Shown in pieces: positions 54,289 to 63,787 of a stretch of 64,000 bases of DNA. This DNA comes from Thiohalocapsa sp. PB-PSB1 (GTDB lineage: Bacteria > Pseudomonadota > Gammaproteobacteria > Chromatiales > Chromatiaceae), in the NCBI GenBank assembly GCA_016745215.1, contig CP050890.1, positions 3,906,001 through 3,970,000 of the forward strand. The letters run 5' to 3'. The translations under genes and the position numbers were made by a program. The notes below the pieces were generated by a model. The model ran no database searches. It saw nothing but the letters and a program-made list of their open reading frames with translations, and was not told where the DNA came from. The stretch's first letter is position 1; each line of letters starts with the position of its first letter.

Positions 54289-55269
54289 TCAGCCTATTTG
54301 CTCGGGCCTGGTTGCAAATTTCCACCAACCGTGATTGACACAAATGGACATGTGCAAAAACCGCCCGGGGCGATGTCCGGAGGATCCGATATACCAGGGT
54401 TTCGGTGGAAGCTGATATGGCAACGCGCGCTCAATCGGCAGCGGAGAAGCTGGTCTGAAGCTGGTCTGGAACTCTGGTTGAGGAACGGCCTCGGACTCGG
54501 GTTTAAGGAATCTCGCGCGCAAGTCATAGTAGATTTGGCCGATCAGTTCGTGCAGTGCATAGAAGCCGAGTTCGCAAGCCGATGCCTGCGGCAGCCAGTC
54601 GGTATAGCCTTTGCTCCAAGGCGGTTTGGTGCCGGACGATCTGCGCTGTACAAAGTAAGTTGGCGCCGGCAATACCTCAGCGCCAAGGCGCTCGAATGCA
54701 GCAACGGCTCGGGGCATGTGCCAAGCCTGGGTTACCAGCAGAATACGTCGCATTCCATCAGCCTGCAGCAATGGCATAGTAAATTCCGCGTTCTCCCAGG
54801 TATTCCTGCTGTTAGACTCCAGTCCGGCAACCGCAACGCCATATTCATCTATTAATACCCGCACCATTGCAGGTCCCGCGGCGCGTTCTCCTGCTCCACC
54901 GCTCACATAGACCGGCAGACCGGTGCGACGCGATAGCCAGGCAGCATAGCGGGTGCGCTTGAGGCTATTTCCATCAACCGTATGTGTACCGTATTCCGGG
55001 GCATTCGCATAGACCGTGGCGCCGAGTACGACGATGGCGTCAGCGTCGATTTCGGCGAGCCGGTCCGGGTCCAACGCTGGGTAACGCTCCAACGCGCCAA
55101 TGAGCGGAAAGGTCAGCCCGGGCAGACTCATCAGTAATAATAGCGACCAGGAGACAAACAGCAGCATCCGACCCAAGGTGCCACGCACGAGTACGAATGC
55201 CAGCGCCAGAAGCAGCAGAATGCTGCCGGGCGGCAGCAGCAGCTGTTTGATGATGGTGTAAATTTCCAC
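54289..55269 (-). CDS. YdcF/ElyC-family membrane protein with DUF218 domain
   Basis: A 326-residue protein. Two N-terminal membrane segments (LLLPPGSILLLLALAFVLV and MLLFVSWSLLLLMSLPG), then a DUF218 domain in residues 75-255: IDADAIVVLGATVYANAPEY, LPVYVSGGAGERAAGPAM, ESNSRNTWENAEFT, ILLVTQAWHMPRAVAAF. This matches ElyC/YdcF proteins connected with envelope and peptidoglycan precursor metabolism. Residues after about 255 (70 residues) do not fit the family and look like read-through into unconserved sequence. It is 198 bases from prpE, same strand. Confidence 0.88.
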   Translation of the reverse strand: MEIYTIIKQLLLPPGSILLLLALAFVLVRGTLGRMLLFVSWSLLLLMSLPGLTFPLIGALERYPALDPDRLAEIDADAIVVLGATVYANAPEYGTHTVDGNSLKRTRYAAWLSRRTGLPVYVSGGAGERAAGPAMVRVLIDEYGVAVAGLESNSRNTWENAEFTMPLLQADGMRRILLVTQAWHMPRAVAAFERLGAEVLPAPTYFVQRRSSGTKPPWSKGYTDWLPQASACELGFYALHELIGQIYYDLRARFLKPESEAVPQPEFQTSFRPASPLPIERALPYQLPPKPWYIGSSGHRPGRFLHMSICVNHGWWKFATRPEQIG

Positions 55270-55467
55270 GACCAGACTGTACAGTACTTCTCAGGTGGTT
55301 CAACAGCCTGCCAATGGGTTGCGAGCGGATGATGCAGCGGCCGGACAACGCTTTACTCCCAGTCTGGGTTTGCATCGTCTATCCGGCAACGACTGTTGCA
55401 TTGGCTCAGGTCGCAATACCGAGAACATTAGCGCCGAAAGCGCATATCGGCAGCGACCTGAAGATCG

Positions 55468-57396
55468 TCAATGATGCGCGTAGCCAGCTTTCGACAGGGC
55501 CGTCTCAATCTCGGCGAGAATGGCTGGATCGTCAATAGTGGCTGGCACTCGATACTCCTTGCCATCAGCGATGGATTTCATGGTACCGCGCAGGATCTTG
55601 CCGGAGCGAGTCTTAGGAAGCCGTTCCACCACCAGCACGGTCTTAAAGGCCGCCACTGGACCGATCTGTTCGCGCACGAGCTTGACGAGTTCCGGCCCGA
55701 TCTCCTCCACCCCGCGCCCGACGCCGGCCTTCAGAACCACCAGCCCCAACGGCAATTCGCCCTTGAGCTGGTCGGCAACGCCGATGACGGCACACTCGGC
55801 CACGTCCGGATGTGAGGACAGCACCGCTTCCATGCCGCCGGTGGACAGCCGATGTCCGGCGACATTGATGATGTCATCAATGCGGCTCATCACAAACAGG
55901 TAGCCGTCTTCATCGATGAAACCGGCATCCCCGCTCAGGTAATAGCCTGGTTGAACGGACATGTAGGACTGGATGAAGCGATCGTCATTGTTCCACAGCG
56001 TTGGCAGACAACCCGGCGGCATTGGAAGCTTAATCATAATACGGCCGATGTCGCCGGCGGCAACCGGCCCACCCTGATCGTCGAGCACTTGCAGGTCATA
56101 GCCCGGAACCGCCTTGGTCGGGGAACCGGGCTTGATCGGCAATGGCTCGATACCAATACAATTGGCGGCAATTGCCCAGCCGGTCTCGGTTTGCCACCAG
56201 TGGTCAACCACCGGCACACCAAGGTTATCGCCGGCCCAGGCCAATGTGTCGGGATCGCAACGCTCGCCGGCTAGGAACAACGCCCGCATCTTGCTGGTAT
56301 CGTAGCGTTTAAGATGTTCTGCGTTCGGATCATCACGCTTGATGGCGCGAAACGCGGTAGGTGCCGTGAACAGCACGGAGACACCATGTTCCTCGATGAC
56401 GCGCCAGAAGGCGCCGGCATCTGGTGTGCCCACGGGTTTGCCTTCGTAGAAAATAGTCGTGCAACCGTACAACAGCGGTCCATAGACGATGTAGGAGTGA
56501 CCAACCACCCAGCCGACATCGGATGCTGCCCAGAACACCTCGCCTGGTGCCATGCCATAGATGTTCTTCATGCTCCAGGTCATTGCCACAGCATGTCCGC
56601 CGTTGTCACGCACAACCCCCTTGGGCTGCCCCGTTGTACCCGATGTATAGAGGATATAGAGCGGGTCGGTGGCCTCAACCGGCACGCAATCCAAAGGCGT
56701 GGCATCCGCCACGGTACTTGCCCAGTCCAAATCGCGACCCGGGATCAAATCGCACGGCCCCTGTTCGCGCTGCAGGATGATGCAATGCTCCGGCTTGTGC
56801 GCTGCAGCCTCGATGGCGGCATCGAGCAACGGTTTATAGGCTACAATCCGGTTCGGCTCGATACCACAGGAACCGGCAACCATCACCTTCGGCTTGGCAT
56901 CATCAATACGTGTGGCCAGTTCGCGTGCGGAAAAACCGCCGAAAACCACCGAGTGGATAGCGCCGATACGGGCGCAGGCAAGCATTGCCACCGCCGCCTC
57001 CGGGACCATCGGCATATAAACGATGACGCGATCACCCTTGCCGACACCAACCCCACGCAGTACGCCGGCCAGGCGCGCAACCTGATCTTTGAGCTCGGCG
57101 TAGGTGATGACGGTTTTACTGTTGGTGACTGGACTGTCGTGAATGATCGCCGGCTGATCGCCGCGGCCCTGTTCAACATGTCGGTCGACCGCATTAAAGC
57201 AGGTATTCAACTGGCCACCGCTGAACCAGTGGTAAAACGGGGCATCGGGAGTTACCCGTGAATCGTCGAGAACACGTTCCCAACGCCGATCCCAATGCAA
57301 GGCTTCCGCAGCCTCGCCCCAGAAACCCTCAGGGTCACGCATGGAGCGCTCATACTCTGCCTGATAGCTGCTCTGCGTTGGTGATTGGTCGGTCAT
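55468..57396 (-). CDS. prpE: Propionyl-CoA synthetase PrpE-like acyl-CoA ligase
   Basis: A 642-residue AMP-forming acyl-CoA synthetase. The start at 57396 gives MTDQSPTQSSYQAEYERSM. WFSGGQLNTCFNAVDRHVEQ is typical of PrpE; the P-loop-like motif is LYILYTSGTTGQPKGVVRDN; DHWWQTETGW and YLSGDAGFIDEDGYLFVMSR follow; the acetylatable C-terminal Lys is in PKTRSGKILRGTMKSIADG. It activates propionate (or acetate) to the CoA thioester at the expense of ATP. No prpB/prpC genes are nearby, so the pathway context is not visible. Substrate assigned by motif similarity only. Confidence 0.93.
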   Translation of the reverse strand: MTDQSPTQSSYQAEYERSMRDPEGFWGEAAEALHWDRRWERVLDDSRVTPDAPFYHWFSGGQLNTCFNAVDRHVEQGRGDQPAIIHDSPVTNSKTVITYAELKDQVARLAGVLRGVGVGKGDRVIVYMPMVPEAAVAMLACARIGAIHSVVFGGFSARELATRIDDAKPKVMVAGSCGIEPNRIVAYKPLLDAAIEAAAHKPEHCIILQREQGPCDLIPGRDLDWASTVADATPLDCVPVEATDPLYILYTSGTTGQPKGVVRDNGGHAVAMTWSMKNIYGMAPGEVFWAASDVGWVVGHSYIVYGPLLYGCTTIFYEGKPVGTPDAGAFWRVIEEHGVSVLFTAPTAFRAIKRDDPNAEHLKRYDTSKMRALFLAGERCDPDTLAWAGDNLGVPVVDHWWQTETGWAIAANCIGIEPLPIKPGSPTKAVPGYDLQVLDDQGGPVAAGDIGRIMIKLPMPPGCLPTLWNNDDRFIQSYMSVQPGYYLSGDAGFIDEDGYLFVMSRIDDIINVAGHRLSTGGMEAVLSSHPDVAECAVIGVADQLKGELPLGLVVLKAGVGRGVEEIGPELVKLVREQIGPVAAFKTVLVVERLPKTRSGKILRGTMKSIADGKEYRVPATIDDPAILAEIETALSKAGYAHH

Positions 57397-58072
57397 CTTA
57401 TTATTCCTCATATATCATGGTGGTTGTGATGATCATCTTGACGATGGTCGCGATGACAGCGATTGGAATCGCCGAAGATGGCACCGGGCCTGGTTAACCT
57501 AGGCCTGAGAAGGTAGCGCAGCGGCGGATGCGAAACAAACGACAGAACTAACTTTGTTGTCGCAGCAAGACTCGGCCAGTGTACGAATGCTATCCCTTAC
57601 GCCTTATCTCAAGCCCTGTGTAGCAGGACTCAGGTGCAGCACAACTCTTAAGGATCGGTTTTTCCGGTAATTGCCACCATCGAGTGCCCGCAGAGCAAGG
57701 TACAACGACCACGAAGGATCTACCCGTTTTTTTCCTTGCCGCACCACACAGGAGGTTTCTGTGTTCTGCGCCCTACCCTTTATCTTCAAGAACACTATCC
57801 ATAAAAACGAGCAATGATGACCAGGTAAACCACAGTATACTCGCGAGCTTTCCTGAGACTTTGTGCGATACTGACGAGGTGAAAAATGGCACATTGGTTT
57901 TCTTGCATCCGCGTCGCGTGTTCGTTTACGCTCGCCTTGATCTGCAATCGAACAGGCTCTGATGCACGGCAGGTGGCTGGAGCATAAGCCATATTGGTTA
58001 AGACTGCTCAATCCCAGCCATACATCTTGCGGGTGACCGCCGGGCAACGGCACTAAACGATAGATCGCAGCC
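57397..58072. other. Non-coding region between prpE and the GGDEF-EAL gene
   Basis: No credible gene. A 160-codon frame on the minus strand (57604-58086) has no family features. A CAT/GAT-rich repetitive stretch lies directly upstream of prpE (57410-57470). Promoters for the divergent pair are expected here, but none was clear. Confidence 0.4.
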
Positions 58073-61000
58073 ATGAACACAGGCATTGTTCGTAGGGTTC
58101 AGTCACGACAGGGCTGTGCCAAGTACTCAGCATCAAGCTTGCTGGATCGGCCGCTAGCTCAGTTGATGAATCGGTCAATTGCAGTTATTGCACTGCTGAT
58201 CTGCCTGCTGCTGTCGGAATTCGGGCCGCGATTGGCCATGGCAGCCGCAACTGATGCCGTTCTGGCGCGCGATTCTGAAGGCACACCTCAAGGGCTGAGC
58301 GCCACACCAATAGACGGCGGATTTGCAACGGAGCGGCGAGATTTGCATCATCCGCCGTTGGCGACACAACGCCCCGAGATCACCTGGCGTGATCTCTGGC
58401 AGCAACCTAGATACAGCACGATCACCGTGCTCATCGCATCGCTTGCCAGCGCGTTGCTGTTGCTTGGATTATTGCTGCGAAATCGCCAGCTACGCGATGC
58501 CCGGCAAGCTGCCATCGACACCGAACAACGCTGGTTATCGGCGTTGGATGCTGCCAGCGACGGCGTCTGGGACTGGAATCCACAAACGGGCAAGATGTTG
58601 TTTTCCGATCAGTGGAAGCGCATGTTTGGTAGCGACTACGATCAGATCGGCGACAGCTTCGAGGATTGGTCCAGCCGTATTCACTCGGACGATCTGCCCC
58701 TGGCGATACACAACCTGCATCTGCATCTTGACGCTAACACGGCAAGCTATCGCAGCATGCATCGGCTGCGCGACACGCAAGGGAGCTGGCGCTGGACTCT
58801 CGACCGCGGCATGGTATTCGTGCGCGACGCACAGGGCAACGCGCTGCGCATGATCGGCACCACGACCGACATCACCCCGCTGCGACGCACCGAAGCGGCG
58901 CTGTTGGCCGAGCAGGAACTGTTCGCGGCGGTGGTGTCCCAGGCATCGGATGGCGTGGTGGTGATCGATACCGAAAACCTGCATTTTATCCAGTTCAACG
59001 AAACCGCCTGTCATGGCCTTGGCTATGACCGCGACGAATTCGCAGCCATCACATTGGCGGATATTCAGGCGGAACAGTCAGCCGATCAAGTGCACGAGCG
59101 CATCGCCGAAATCGTCGCCGAGGGACATGCCAGGTTCGACACCACACACCGACACAAGGATGGTTCCCTGCGCAATGTCTTGGTCAGCAGCCAGGTGATT
59201 CTGCGCGACGAGCACACTTATCTGGCCGCAACCTGGATGGACATCACCGACCGCTTAGCCACCGAGCGCGCTCTGCGCGACAGCGAGACACGTCTGCGCG
59301 CGACCTTCGAGTACGCCGCGGTCGGCATCGCCCATGTCGCCCTGGATGGACGCTGGCTGCGCATCAACCGGCGCTTATGCGAGATCCTGGGCTATACCCG
59401 GGAAGAGCTGCTGATGCGGACCTTCCAAGACATCACGGATGCCGGCGACCTCGATGCAGACCTTGCCCTGGTGCAACGTTGCATGGATGGCGAGATCGAT
59501 CATTACCATAGAGAAAAGCGCTATGTGCTCAAGGACGGAAGCAGGTTGTGGGTCGATCTCTCGGTGGCGTTGGTGCGACGTGAAGATGGCAGCCCGGATT
59601 ATTTCATCTCGGTGATTGACGACATTGATCAACGCAAACGCGACCAAGTCCAGCTGGAGAAAGCCAACTCTTTGTATCGAGGTCTGATCGAGCACATGCA
59701 TGACGGCGTAGCGATCTATCATGCCGTCGACAACGGAGAGGACTTTATCTTCACAGAGATCAACCCGGCAGGCGCTCGCAGCGTGCGGATCGAAGCAGAG
59801 GCGCTGGTTGGTCTTCGGGTCAGCAATCTATTCCCGCAAATCGACGCCATTGGTCTGCTGGAAGTCTTCCGTAAGGTCTACCGCAGCGGTCAACCGCAAT
59901 CTCACCAAATTACCTACTATCAGGATGAGCGCATCGCCATATGGGTCGAGAATGATGTGTTCAAATTGCCAACCGGCGAACTGGTGGCCATCTTCACCGA
60001 TGTCACCGAGCAAAAAAAGGCTGAGGCCGCGCTGCGTGAAAGCCAGGCAACTTTGGAGCGTATCGCCTATTACGACCCCCTTACCGGATTGGCCAATCGG
60101 CACATGCTGCTCGATCGGTTACGTCAAGTTACCGCGGTCGCCGATCGTAATGGCACATCGGTCGCTGTGTGCTACCTGAACCTGGACCATTTCAAGCCGA
60201 TCAACGATCAACTCGGCCATGCCATCGGCGATGCGCTGTTACAATCCGTGGCGCAACGCATCGGCAGCGCCATTCACGCCTGTGATACCGCATCGCGCTG
60301 GGGCGGCGATGAGTTCGCCCTATTGTTGACGGGGCTGCAAGACAGTCATGAGTGCGAGGTGACGATTGCACGATTGCTGCAGGAGATCAACGCTCCCTAC
60401 CTGGTGGATGGATACGAGCTTTCGGTCTCGGCAAGCATCGGGGTAACACTGTATCCGAAAGACAGAAGCGACAGCGATACCTTATTGCGCCATGCGGACC
60501 AAGCGATGTACGAAGCCAAACAACTTGGACGCAACACCTACCATTGCTTTGATCCCGACACCGAAAACCTAGCTGACCTAAAGCATGATCGTTTGCAACA
60601 GATCCACCAGGCACTGGATCGGGACGAACTGCGCCTGTTCTACCAACCGATCCTGAACATGCGCCATGGCCATCTCGAAGGTATCGAGGCGTTATTACGC
60701 TGGCAACATCCACAAGAGGGCCTATTATTACCAGGCGCATTTCTGCCCCTTGTCGAAGGCGACGATCTGATGCAACAGATCGACCTCTGGGTAATACGTC
60801 GCGCCATGAAAGATCTTGCCGACTGGGTTGCGCTTGGACACTTGTTCAGAATTCACATGAATGTATCCGCACAAACGCTTGCAGAAAAAGATTTCCTTGA
60901 TACCGTCCAGCAGGAACTACATCAGCATCGCAGGATCGATATCGACCAGATCGCGTTTGAAATCCCTGAAACCGTAGCCCTTCACGATCTGGAGGCCATT

Positions 61001-61876
61001 ACTGAGGTCATTCGGCGTGGCAACGCCTTGGGACTTCGATTCGCACTGGACGACTTCGGCACCGGTATTTCATCCCTGACCTACTTCCGCCACTTACCGG
61101 CTCAAATTTTGAAGATTGAACAGGGTTTCGTCCACGACATGCTGCGCAATAAGGAAGATCTCAGTATTGTCGAAGCAGTCATCGGACTCTCCCGCGCATT
61201 CGAACGACAGGTAATCGGGGAAGGCGTAGAAAGCGAGGCACATGGCATGATGCTGCTGCGATTTGGCTGCGAACTAGGTCAGGGCTTTGGCATCGCACAT
61301 CCGATGCCGCGTGAACAAGTCGTTGCCTGGCTTGAAAGCTATAGCCAACCACGCCAGTGGCGCTCGGTCGCGGCCCACGCTTGGTTGCCTGAGGATTTAC
61401 CCTTACTGACCATGGAAGCCGAGCACCGCGGCTGGATCGAATCCGTACTAGAGCAAACAGCATCGCATCCAACCGAGCGCAGCGCGAGCGATTCATCTGT
61501 ATCTGCGGATGCCCAGTTCAACCCAAATCTGGCTCTGAGCCAATGCCGCTTCGGGCATTGGTATGCCCAGGAAGGGCAGCTTAGATATGGCCATATGCCC
61601 CTATTCAGAGACATGGCCCCGCTGCACCAGCGGGTTCATGACATCGTCCAGGAATTACTGCAGACCCGCGCACGTGGTGAAATGCCAGACCAAGAACTTT
61701 TCGAACAGCTGAACAGCGCCAGCAATGCTCTGCTGGATCGGTTGACTATGCTGCAAAATGCGGTAGTCGATGCGAATGGCAAAGAAATGACAGGTGATCA
61801 GGGATTCCCAATCGACGCGAGGGATACTAGCATCCTGGAGGACGGAGCACCGGATTGGGCAAGACTAGATCATTGA
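58073..61876 (+). CDS. PAS-GGDEF-EAL signalling protein with C-terminal CZB-like domain
   Basis: A 1267-residue c-di-GMP protein. A start at 58166 (MNRSIAVIALLICLLLSEFG) would expose a signal peptide; a second membrane segment lies near residue 125 (TVLIASLASALLLLGLLLRN). Four PAS/PAC units span about 145-660 (for example WDWNPQTGKMLFSDQWKRMF). The GGDEF domain has RWGGDEFALLL intact but lacks the RxxD inhibitory site (HACD). The EAL domain keeps EGIEALLRWQHP, MNVSA, and DDFGTGISSLTYF, with LKIEQGF in place of LKIDxxF. The C-terminal 120 residues carry CRFGHWYAQEGQLRYGH and LHQRVHDIV, typical of a zinc-binding CZB four-helix domain. So it probably senses redox or zinc and makes or breaks c-di-GMP at the membrane. 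Confidence 0.92.
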   Translation: MNTGIVRRVQSRQGCAKYSASSLLDRPLAQLMNRSIAVIALLICLLLSEFGPRLAMAAATDAVLARDSEGTPQGLSATPIDGGFATERRDLHHPPLATQRPEITWRDLWQQPRYSTITVLIASLASALLLLGLLLRNRQLRDARQAAIDTEQRWLSALDAASDGVWDWNPQTGKMLFSDQWKRMFGSDYDQIGDSFEDWSSRIHSDDLPLAIHNLHLHLDANTASYRSMHRLRDTQGSWRWTLDRGMVFVRDAQGNALRMIGTTTDITPLRRTEAALLAEQELFAAVVSQASDGVVVIDTENLHFIQFNETACHGLGYDRDEFAAITLADIQAEQSADQVHERIAEIVAEGHARFDTTHRHKDGSLRNVLVSSQVILRDEHTYLAATWMDITDRLATERALRDSETRLRATFEYAAVGIAHVALDGRWLRINRRLCEILGYTREELLMRTFQDITDAGDLDADLALVQRCMDGEIDHYHREKRYVLKDGSRLWVDLSVALVRREDGSPDYFISVIDDIDQRKRDQVQLEKANSLYRGLIEHMHDGVAIYHAVDNGEDFIFTEINPAGARSVRIEAEALVGLRVSNLFPQIDAIGLLEVFRKVYRSGQPQSHQITYYQDERIAIWVENDVFKLPTGELVAIFTDVTEQKKAEAALRESQATLERIAYYDPLTGLANRHMLLDRLRQVTAVADRNGTSVAVCYLNLDHFKPINDQLGHAIGDALLQSVAQRIGSAIHACDTASRWGGDEFALLLTGLQDSHECEVTIARLLQEINAPYLVDGYELSVSASIGVTLYPKDRSDSDTLLRHADQAMYEAKQLGRNTYHCFDPDTENLADLKHDRLQQIHQALDRDELRLFYQPILNMRHGHLEGIEALLRWQHPQEGLLLPGAFLPLVEGDDLMQQIDLWVIRRAMKDLADWVALGHLFRIHMNVSAQTLAEKDFLDTVQQELHQHRRIDIDQIAFEIPETVALHDLEAITEVIRRGNALGLRFALDDFGTGISSLTYFRHLPAQILKIEQGFVHDMLRNKEDLSIVEAVIGLSRAFERQVIGEGVESEAHGMMLLRFGCELGQGFGIAHPMPREQVVAWLESYSQPRQWRSVAAHAWLPEDLPLLTMEAEHRGWIESVLEQTASHPTERSASDSSVSADAQFNPNLALSQCRFGHWYAQEGQLRYGHMPLFRDMAPLHQRVHDIVQELLQTRARGEMPDQELFEQLNSASNALLDRLTMLQNAVVDANGKEMTGDQGFPIDARDTSILEDGAPDWARLDH

Positions 61877-61924
61877 GTCGAAACATCGTGGCAGAGGTCG
61901 GTCGTTTCCGACGAAGAGCCTACC

Positions 61925-62317
61925 TCAAGAGCGAGTATCCATGCTGCAAACAGTGTCGTTGCAGCGCCGGCGGAAACGCCAATCAGCGAAATGAACATAA
62001 CCCCATTCCAGCGCGCTGGTCAACCGCATCGTCTGCACGAACTTTGCTAACCAGCGATATCCTGGTAATTGCTGCCAGATGGCGATGAAAGCAGGCACAC
62101 CGGAGATGAGTCGACCGTCGGGCGCACACACATGCAGGCGGCGCATCGCGGTTTCTGTATCCAGACCTGCCTTGGCAAGCTCCTCGGGAGCCTTGGTCAG
62201 ATCCACCCAGCGGACTTGGTGCTGGCGGTCGATGCGTCGGTAATGCGCAATTTCTTTGCTACAGAGCGGACAGCCACCATCATAATAGGTTGTCAGTCGG
62301 ATATTGGAATCAGCCAT
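61925..62317 (-). CDS. DCC-family (DUF393) thiol-disulfide oxidoreductase-like protein
   Basis: A 130-residue protein starting MADSNIRLTTYYDGGCPLC at 62317. The DxxCPLC motif in YYDGGCPLCSKEIAHYRRI, VRWVDLTKAPEELAKAGLD, and SGVPAFIAIWQQLPGYRWLA place it in the DCC/YuxK family, small thioredoxin-fold proteins of unknown partner. It converges with the GGDEF-EAL gene (48-base gap) and diverges from the lipoprotein gene (122-base gap). An upstream in-frame extension to 62479 runs into the lipoprotein gene and is rejected. Confidence 0.9.
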   Translation of the reverse strand: MADSNIRLTTYYDGGCPLCSKEIAHYRRIDRQHQVRWVDLTKAPEELAKAGLDTETAMRRLHVCAPDGRLISGVPAFIAIWQQLPGYRWLAKFVQTMRLTSALEWGYVHFADWRFRRRCNDTVCSMDTRS

Positions 62318-62439
62318 TGGATATCTCCGGTGGTGAGGTTCATTGCACACAGGAGTTAAGATTGCGCCATCCCAGGCGCAGTCAAGTACCCTTGACGAAG
62401 ACCAACAACTCGCTCCAGGCCCCGGACCGAACGACATTG

Positions 62440-63303
62440 ATGAAAGCCCGCCTACTGCTACTGATCGCCGCGATTGCACTCTTACTCTACGGATGTTCCA
62501 GCGTCCGGCTTGCCTACAACACAGCCGATTTTTTCATTGAACGCTACGCCGATGACTATCTTGGTTTGGATGGCGCACAAATGGAACGCTGGTCGCCGAC
62601 GCTGGAGACAACCTTGGCGCAGCATCGGGAACAGGAACTGCCCTACCTGGCGGCATTCTTCGATAGCGCGCAAAACGACGCCCGAAAAGGCTTCGACGAA
62701 ACCGACGTCACATGCTTGCTGGATCAATTTCAGACCATCTATCAGCGACACTTCCGGCTGGCCGCGGTAGCCGCCGGGCCATTATTGGCGGGTCTCGACA
62801 AACAACAAATCGACGCACTGGAACGTACCTTTGATAAAGAGGCACGCGAAGATGCAAAAGAAAATGCCCCGTCAAATATAGCCAGACGGAATCGCAAACG
62901 TGCCGAACGCTATTTAGAAAACCTACAATGGTGGATCGGCAAGCCGAGCGCCTCACAACGCGCCATCGTGCGCGATGTGACCGCGAGCATGCCGGACACG
63001 GGCAGTTGGTATGCCTATCGCGATGCCAAACGCCAAGAACTGATCGCGCTGTTGCGCAATGGCGCATCGGCGCAGCGCATCGAGCGATTCCTGAACCACT
63101 GGTTGGTTGATTATCGGGACATGCCCGCCTCATTGCAGCGCGCCCGACAAGATCTTCGCCAAGGCTTCACCGAGCTGCTGGTGCGACTGGATGCATCCCT
63201 GGACGAGGATCAGCGACGCAAATTCATCAATCGACTGACCCGACTGCGAAGTGATTTTATGGCATTACAGCGACGTCCACGTATGGCCGCAGTCGACTGC
63301 TGA
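62440..63303 (+). CDS. Predicted outer-membrane or periplasmic lipoprotein (DUF6279-like)
   Basis: A 287-residue lipoprotein. The signal peptide and lipobox are MKARLLLLIAAIALLLYGCS, with modification predicted at Cys19. The mature protein is helical: SVRLAYNTADFFIERYADDY, then TTLAQHREQELPYLAAFF, a central DKQQIDALERTFDKEARED and a C-terminal TRLRSDFMALQRRPRM. The SVRLAYN..D opening is characteristic of a proteobacterial lipoprotein family annotated as DUF6279; function unknown. An upstream in-frame start (62290) is less likely because the lipobox fixes the start at 62440. Confidence 0.85.
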   Translation: MKARLLLLIAAIALLLYGCSSVRLAYNTADFFIERYADDYLGLDGAQMERWSPTLETTLAQHREQELPYLAAFFDSAQNDARKGFDETDVTCLLDQFQTIYQRHFRLAAVAAGPLLAGLDKQQIDALERTFDKEAREDAKENAPSNIARRNRKRAERYLENLQWWIGKPSASQRAIVRDVTASMPDTGSWYAYRDAKRQELIALLRNGASAQRIERFLNHWLVDYRDMPASLQRARQDLRQGFTELLVRLDASLDEDQRRKFINRLTRLRSDFMALQRRPRMAAVDC

Positions 63304-63787
63304 AAAAGATCATCTACAACACATGATTAAGGTTTCTTGATTCTTAGGTAGGTGGGTGGCGGGTAGGTAGTTCAATTTGGCCGGTCCTGGCTTGGCCCTA
63401 CTCACACAGTTTCCCTGCATCACCGACTGAACTGTATTCAGCTATATATCAACGCCTTACGCCCTCCGTCTATCCATGCGCTGCACACAGATCTGCAGGA
63501 GCGAAAAGTGCGTGAAGAAGGCCAAATTGAACACCCTAGGTGGCGGGCCAGGTAGGGGCGTTATTATTTGTTTGCTTGCGCTCGCGTAAACCAGCATGAA
63601 TATGCCACCCCCCTCCCCCCAAGTAACTGCCCTTCTTGGGATTTTTAGAAATCAGAAAACTTCAGCACATGATACAGCTGATAAACGCTGATCGCCGCAT
63701 CTACCTCGGCAATCCTTAGGCCCTCTGCGCACTCTGCGTGTCGGTAATCACACTCGATAAGTACCTCAATTGAATTATTTGTAAAAT
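63304..63787. other. Non-coding region before the IS630-type transposase
   Basis: No gene found. The part from about 63580 on is AT-richer and has a polypyrimidine run (CCACCCCCCTCCCCCC near 63606). No inverted repeat was identified; the end of the IS element should lie just before 63788. Confidence 0.4.

Noticed and set aside
57604..58086. 160-codon minus-strand frame between prpE and the GGDEF-EAL gene
   Set aside because: Composition is rich in Cys, Arg and Ser with no recognisable domain, no ribosome binding site, and overlaps the start of a clear gene.
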